Positions 7,198 to 9,177 of a DNA stretch of 9,177 bases are shown in pieces. A model generated the notes under the pieces. It saw only the letters and a program-made list of their open reading frames with translations, did not search any database and was not told the origin of the DNA. Each line of letters opens with the position of its first letter. The first letter of the stretch is position 1. Made by a program: the position numbers and the translations under genes. Source of the DNA: Dehalococcoidia bacterium (GTDB taxonomy: Bacteria > Chloroflexota > Dehalococcoidia > GIF9 > AB-539-J10). Where the stretch lies: assembly GCA_029857995.1 (NCBI GenBank), contig JAOUFZ010000056.1, positions 1 to 9,177 of the forward strand. Reading direction: 5' to 3'.

Positions 7198-8292
7198 CTA
7201 TAAATCCTCAGCAGCCCCATATTGATAGTAGGCGGCGCAGGCGCCTTCACTGGAGACCATGCAGGGACCGACAGGGCTTTCCGGAGTGCAGACCTTTCTA
7301 AAGAGCTTGCAGTCCAGCGGTGTCGCTGCCCCGCGGATTACATCCCCGCACCGGCACCCCTTTGGCTCTTTTGAAGGTTTCAGGGTCATTGAAAAAGCCT
7401 TATCGGCGTCGAATTGCTCGTATTCCTTTCTAATTTTTAGGCCACTCTTGGGGACAATGCCAATGCCCCGCCAGTTAGCTTCGCCAATCTCAAATACCTC
7501 TTCCATCAGTTGCCGGGCTTTTCTATTGCCCTCGGGCTTCACTCCCCGGGGGTAGGCTATCTCCACCTTAGGCTCACGCTTCTCAATCTGTTCCACCAGT
7601 TTATCTATGCACAACAGAATATCCAGTGGTTCAAATCCCGAGATGACGCAGGCCACCCCGTAATCCCGTGGGATAAACTCATAGGGATGAGAGCCAATTA
7701 TAACACTGACATGTCCGGGACAGACAATGCCATCTATCTTGACCTCGCCTGAGTCGAGCAACGCTTTCATCACCGGCGGAGTCAGCTTGTTGAGGGATAG
7801 AACATAGAAGTTTTGTATTCTCTCTTGCTGTGCCTTGAGTATGGAAGCGGCTATAGTGGGAGCCGTGGTCTCAAAGCCGATGGCGATGAAGATGACCGAT
7901 TTGCCAGGGTTAGCTTTGGCTATCGCCACGGCATCTATGGTGGAATACACTATTCGGACATCTGCTCCCTCAGCCTTTGCCTGTTGTAAGCTCGAATAGC
8001 TGCCGGGAACTCTTATCATGTCCCCAAAAGTGGTGATGATAACGTCGGGCAGGTGTGCCAGGGCGATGGCTTTGTCCAGATCAGCGGTGGCGGTAACACA
8101 GACAGGGCAGCCCGGCCCCGACCTCATTTCCACCGTCTTGGGAACTAACTGGCGAATTCCATATCGCAGTATGGCATGCGTATGCCCACCGCAAAATTCC
8201 ATTAGTCTTACAGTTCTGGTGGAGTGCTGGGCAATTCTGCGTGCTAGCCCCTGGGCTAGCTTACTGTCTTGATACTCGTCAATGAACTTCAC
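7198..8292 (-). CDS. hypD: HypD, Fe(CN)2CO scaffold protein of [NiFe]-hydrogenase maturation
   Basis: HypD with HypC forms the scaffold on which the Fe(CN)2CO unit is built, and its [4Fe-4S] cluster supplies redox function. The 364-residue protein contains all the conserved cysteine sites: MEFCGGHTH (31-39, C34), GPGCPVC (59-65, C62 and C65), VCPGHVS (190-196) and the C-terminal cluster-binding set C313, C315, C328, C335, C344 and C352. The start is GTG at 8290-8292, giving MKFIDEYQD, which matches the usual HypD beginning. The start lies inside hypC, overlapping it by 14 nt, so translation is likely coupled. No key residue is missing. Confidence 0.97.
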   Translation of the reverse strand: MKFIDEYQDSKLAQGLARRIAQHSTRTVRLMEFCGGHTHAILRYGIRQLVPKTVEMRSGPGCPVCVTATADLDKAIALAHLPDVIITTFGDMIRVPGSYSSLQQAKAEGADVRIVYSTIDAVAIAKANPGKSVIFIAIGFETTAPTIAASILKAQQERIQNFYVLSLNKLTPPVMKALLDSGEVKIDGIVCPGHVSVIIGSHPYEFIPRDYGVACVISGFEPLDILLCIDKLVEQIEKREPKVEIAYPRGVKPEGNRKARQLMEEVFEIGEANWRGIGIVPKSGLKIRKEYEQFDADKAFSMTLKPSKEPKGCRCGDVIRGAATPLDCKLFRKVCTPESPVGPCMVSSEGACAAYYQYGAAEDL

Positions 8293-8506
8293 TTAGACTT
8301 GCTATCTCTTCCAGGAGCTTCAGGGTCTCCTCGGCTTCAGCTTCATCCACAACGCCTATGGCATATCCCGTATGCAGCAATACGTAGTCCCCGACCTTGG
8401 CCTCTGGGGTAAAGACGATGCTAACTCGACGCCTGACCCCGGCGATTTCTGTTTCGGCTTCATCTCCGTCTATAGAGACAATTTTCACCGGCACTGCTAA
8501 ACACAT
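8279..8506 (-). CDS. hypC: HypC/HybG-type chaperone of [NiFe]-hydrogenase maturation
   Basis: HypC is the small chaperone that binds HypD during assembly of the iron unit and then carries it to the hydrogenase large-subunit precursor. The 75-residue protein opens with the invariant MCLAVPVKI, where C2 is the functional cysteine exposed after removal of the first methionine. The OB-fold core includes VGDYVLLHTGYAIG (38-51), with the conserved histidine at 45. Length is normal. It is the first gene of the minus-strand operon. The Shine-Dalgarno match before the ATG is weak (GGGAC). A far promoter at 8710-8738 and a weaker near one at 8517-8545 are the candidates for its transcription. Confidence 0.97.
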   Translation of the reverse strand: MCLAVPVKIVSIDGDEAETEIAGVRRRVSIVFTPEAKVGDYVLLHTGYAIGVVDEAEAEETLKLLEEIASLSEVH

Positions 8507-8516
8507 GGCGTCCCGT

Positions 8517-8545
8517 ATTCTAGCTCAAATTCGCCTCTGATACAA
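8517..8545 (-). promoter_or_regulatory. Weak candidate promoter close to hypC
   Basis: On the minus strand, TTGTAT (8540-8545) and TAGAAT (8517-8522) are 17 nt apart. The -10 is good, the -35 poor. Transcription would begin only a few bases before the hypC ATG and give an almost leaderless mRNA, which makes it less likely than the site at 8710-8738. Confidence 0.18.
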
Positions 8546-8647
8546 ACTCCAAATTTTTGTAGTTGCCTGGCTGACCAATCCCCGTGGGAAAATAGAGTTG
8601 CCAGTTTTTTGTTTACTTACCGCCAAGGGAAGCATAGCAATGTGGGA

Positions 8648-8653
8648 TATAAT
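8648..8653 (+). promoter_or_regulatory. Isolated TATAAT box facing the LRR gene
   Basis: A perfect -10 consensus on the plus strand, about 200 nt before the LRR start. There is no recognisable -35 at 16-18 nt and no extended TGn element, so its use as a promoter is doubtful. Confidence 0.2.
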
Positions 8654-8709
8654 CACTTAGAAGATTATGACATATGCTTAAATTAACAGGATTTTAACAA
8701 AGGTAGCTT

Positions 8710-8738
8710 ATTATATTGTAAGCCAGAGATTGTGGTAA
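8710..8738 (-). promoter_or_regulatory. Candidate sigma-70 promoter of the hypC operon
   Basis: On the minus strand, TTACCA (8733-8738) and TATAAT (8710-8715) are exactly 17 nt apart. The -10 is perfect and the -35 matches at four of six positions. Transcription from about 8703 would give a hypC leader of nearly 200 nt. The -35 lies within the inverted repeat at 8730-8757, so a protein bound there could block or tune this promoter. It is the best promoter I can see in the window. Confidence 0.42.
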
Positions 8739-8757
8739 AACTAAACTGTTACGACAA
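8730..8757. promoter_or_regulatory. Imperfect inverted repeat, possible operator
   Basis: TTGTGGTAA (8730-8738) and TTACGACAA (8749-8757) are inverted arms that match at eight of nine positions, separated by 10 nt. Their centres are about 19 bp apart, nearly two helical turns, as expected for a dimeric repressor or activator. The left arm contains the -35 of the minus-strand promoter candidate. No T-run follows. I cannot assign it to a known regulator family. Confidence 0.35.
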
Positions 8758-8766
8758 GACTTGGGG

Positions 8767-8788
8767 GATCTTTCTGAATATGAAGGTC
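8767..8788 (+). promoter_or_regulatory. Possible RNA hairpin around the leader ORF start
   Basis: In the plus-strand transcript, GATCTTT (8767-8773) can pair with GAAGGTC (8782-8788) over seven pairs, two of them G-U, with an 8-nt loop. The ATG of the short leader frame (8780-8782) falls in the loop and closing pair, so the structure could modulate its translation. Weak evidence alone. Confidence 0.2.
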
Positions 8789-8857
8789 GAAGCTGACATC
8801 AAACGTGGGCAAAATCGGACAGCCTCTAATTTATTGAAGGAGGACGGGGATGAGTAA
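8780..8857 (+). CDS. Possible 25-codon leader peptide upstream of the LRR gene
   Basis: A short frame starts with ATG at 8780, encodes 25 mostly charged residues (beginning MKVEADIKRGQN, ending LKEDGDE) and stops with TAA at 8855-8857. GGGGGAT at 8763-8769 could serve as its ribosome site about 10 nt upstream. Its end overlaps the LRR start by 8 nt (ATGAGTAA), the geometry of translational coupling. It has no run of a single amino acid typical of attenuators and no membrane segment. It may be a real leader peptide or an accident; I do not recognise the peptide. Confidence 0.25.
   Translation: MKVEADIKRGQNRTASNLLKEDGDE
8836..8843 (+). promoter_or_regulatory. Ribosome binding site of the LRR gene
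   Basis: GAAGGAGG is a near-perfect Shine-Dalgarno sequence placed 6 nt before the ATG at 8850-8852. It is the strongest ribosome site in the window and fixes the start of the LRR gene. Confidence 0.85.
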
Positions 8858-9177
8858 GTTAAGGGCATGGATATGCTTGTGGACGGTGATGGCATTGATG
8901 CTGACTATGGGACTGCTTACAATGGCAGGGACACCGGGTCTTGTTCAGGCAGATGGTGACCCGGTAATCATCTTCCCCGACCCGAATCTTGAAGCTGCCA
9001 TTCGCGAGGCAATAGATAAACCGATTGGTGATATCCAAGAATCTGACCTTAAAGAGCTTACAGAATTTTCGGCTGAAACAAAAACCTTTTTCGACCTCAC
9101 CGGGCTGGAGTACTGCACCAGCCTGACATCGCTGTATCTTAGGCATAACCCGATAAGCGACATATCTCCGCTTGCCA
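8850..9177 (+). CDS. Secreted leucine-rich-repeat protein, internalin-like, cut by the window end
   Basis: The visible 109 residues are the N-terminus of an exported protein. A signal peptide is clear: positive start (MSKLR), a long hydrophobic stretch (about 7-26) and a likely cleavage after VQA at 34. After a mature start DGDP comes a helical cap (about 44-72, PDPNLEAAIREAI) of the kind that precedes internalin-type repeats. The first repeat follows from about 83, with leucine or isoleucine at 86, 92, 95, 97, 102, 105 and 108 and the conserved asparagine at 100 (LRHNPISDISPLA). Such domains usually serve protein binding outside the cell, at the surface or in the medium. The frame stays open to the last base, so length, repeat number and any C-terminal anchor are unknown. 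It is divergent from hypC and has no obvious link to hydrogenase maturation. Confidence 0.85.
   Translation, partial: MSKLRAWICLWTVMALMLTMGLLTMAGTPGLVQADGDPVIIFPDPNLEAAIREAIDKPIGDIQESDLKELTEFSAETKTFFDLTGLEYCTSLTSLYLRHNPISDISPLA

Larger units (their letters stand above)
8507..8849. other. Divergent intergenic control region between hypC and the LRR gene
   Basis: The 343 nt between the two divergent starts hold no long reading frame. The stretch is richer in A/T than the coding parts around it, mainly between about 8590 and 8760. It contains candidate -10 boxes facing both ways (TATAAT at 8648-8653 on the plus strand and at 8710-8715 on the minus strand), an imperfect inverted repeat at 8730-8757, a short leader reading frame at 8780-8857 and the ribosome site of the LRR gene. 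I recognise no known riboswitch or small RNA in it. Confidence 0.6.

Noticed and set aside
8567..8610. Terminator-like element: CTGGC and GCCAG arms followed by six T
   Set aside because: The arms are only 5 nt with a loop of about 28 nt, and no plus-strand gene ends upstream of it, so a terminator has no reason to be there.
8507..8849. Riboswitch or structured small RNA in the intergenic region
   Set aside because: I looked for conserved cores of common classes and found none; only small hairpins are visible.
8859..9163. Two minus-strand open frames opposite the LRR gene
   Set aside because: The plus-strand frame has a strong ribosome site, a signal peptide and leucine-rich repeats; the antisense frames show nothing recognisable.

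Overview
The window (9177 bp, moderate GC, densely coded) looks like chromosomal DNA from an anaerobic bacterium with [NiFe]-hydrogenase metabolism. Five of its eight long genes are housekeeping or metabolic genes and the core is a hydrogenase-maturation (hyp) locus. The mix of a GltD-type flavoprotein with extra ferredoxin clusters, a hypC-hypD-hypE run followed by nadK, and a secreted internalin-like leucine-rich-repeat protein reminds me of anaerobic Chloroflexota (Dehalococcoidia-like). That taxonomic guess is from memory of such genomes, not from any search.

Layout. Plus strand, 1-1827: a 608-residue FAD/NAD(P)H oxidoreductase with N-terminal GltD-type cysteines, a cysteine run and two C-terminal [4Fe-4S] ferredoxin motifs. 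Its ATG is the first base of the window, so nothing upstream can be judged. Plus strand, 1944-4277: hypF. Minus strand, from 8506 down to 4255: hypC, hypD, hypE, nadK, an ArgA-like GNAT acetyltransferase and a Nudix ADP-ribose pyrophosphatase, closely packed with overlaps or gaps of 45 nt or less, so probably one transcription unit. hypF and the Nudix gene converge and overlap tail to tail by 23 nt. A 343-nt non-coding stretch (8507-8849) separates hypC from a divergent plus-strand gene (8850 to the window end) for a secreted LRR protein, cut by the right edge.

How the genes work together. HypF makes the carbamoyl group and passes it to the C-terminal cysteine of HypE, which dehydrates it to thiocyanate. 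The HypC-HypD complex takes the cyanide and builds the Fe(CN)2CO unit that goes into the hydrogenase large subunit. The residues needed for these steps are visible in all four proteins. The nickel-insertion genes hypA and hypB, the hydrogenase subunits and the maturation endopeptidase are not in the window. The flavoprotein is a plausible electron-transfer partner between NAD(P)H and ferredoxin or a hydrogenase/heterodisulfide-reductase system. The tail of the minus-strand operon has an NAD flavour (NAD kinase, ADP-ribose pyrophosphatase).

I see no mobile elements, CRISPR arrays, tRNA or rRNA genes. I do not see a clearly new biological system. The parts most worth a second look are the divergent control region, with an inverted repeat over a promoter -35 and a coupled 25-codon leader ORF, and the unusual cluster arrangement of the flavoprotein.
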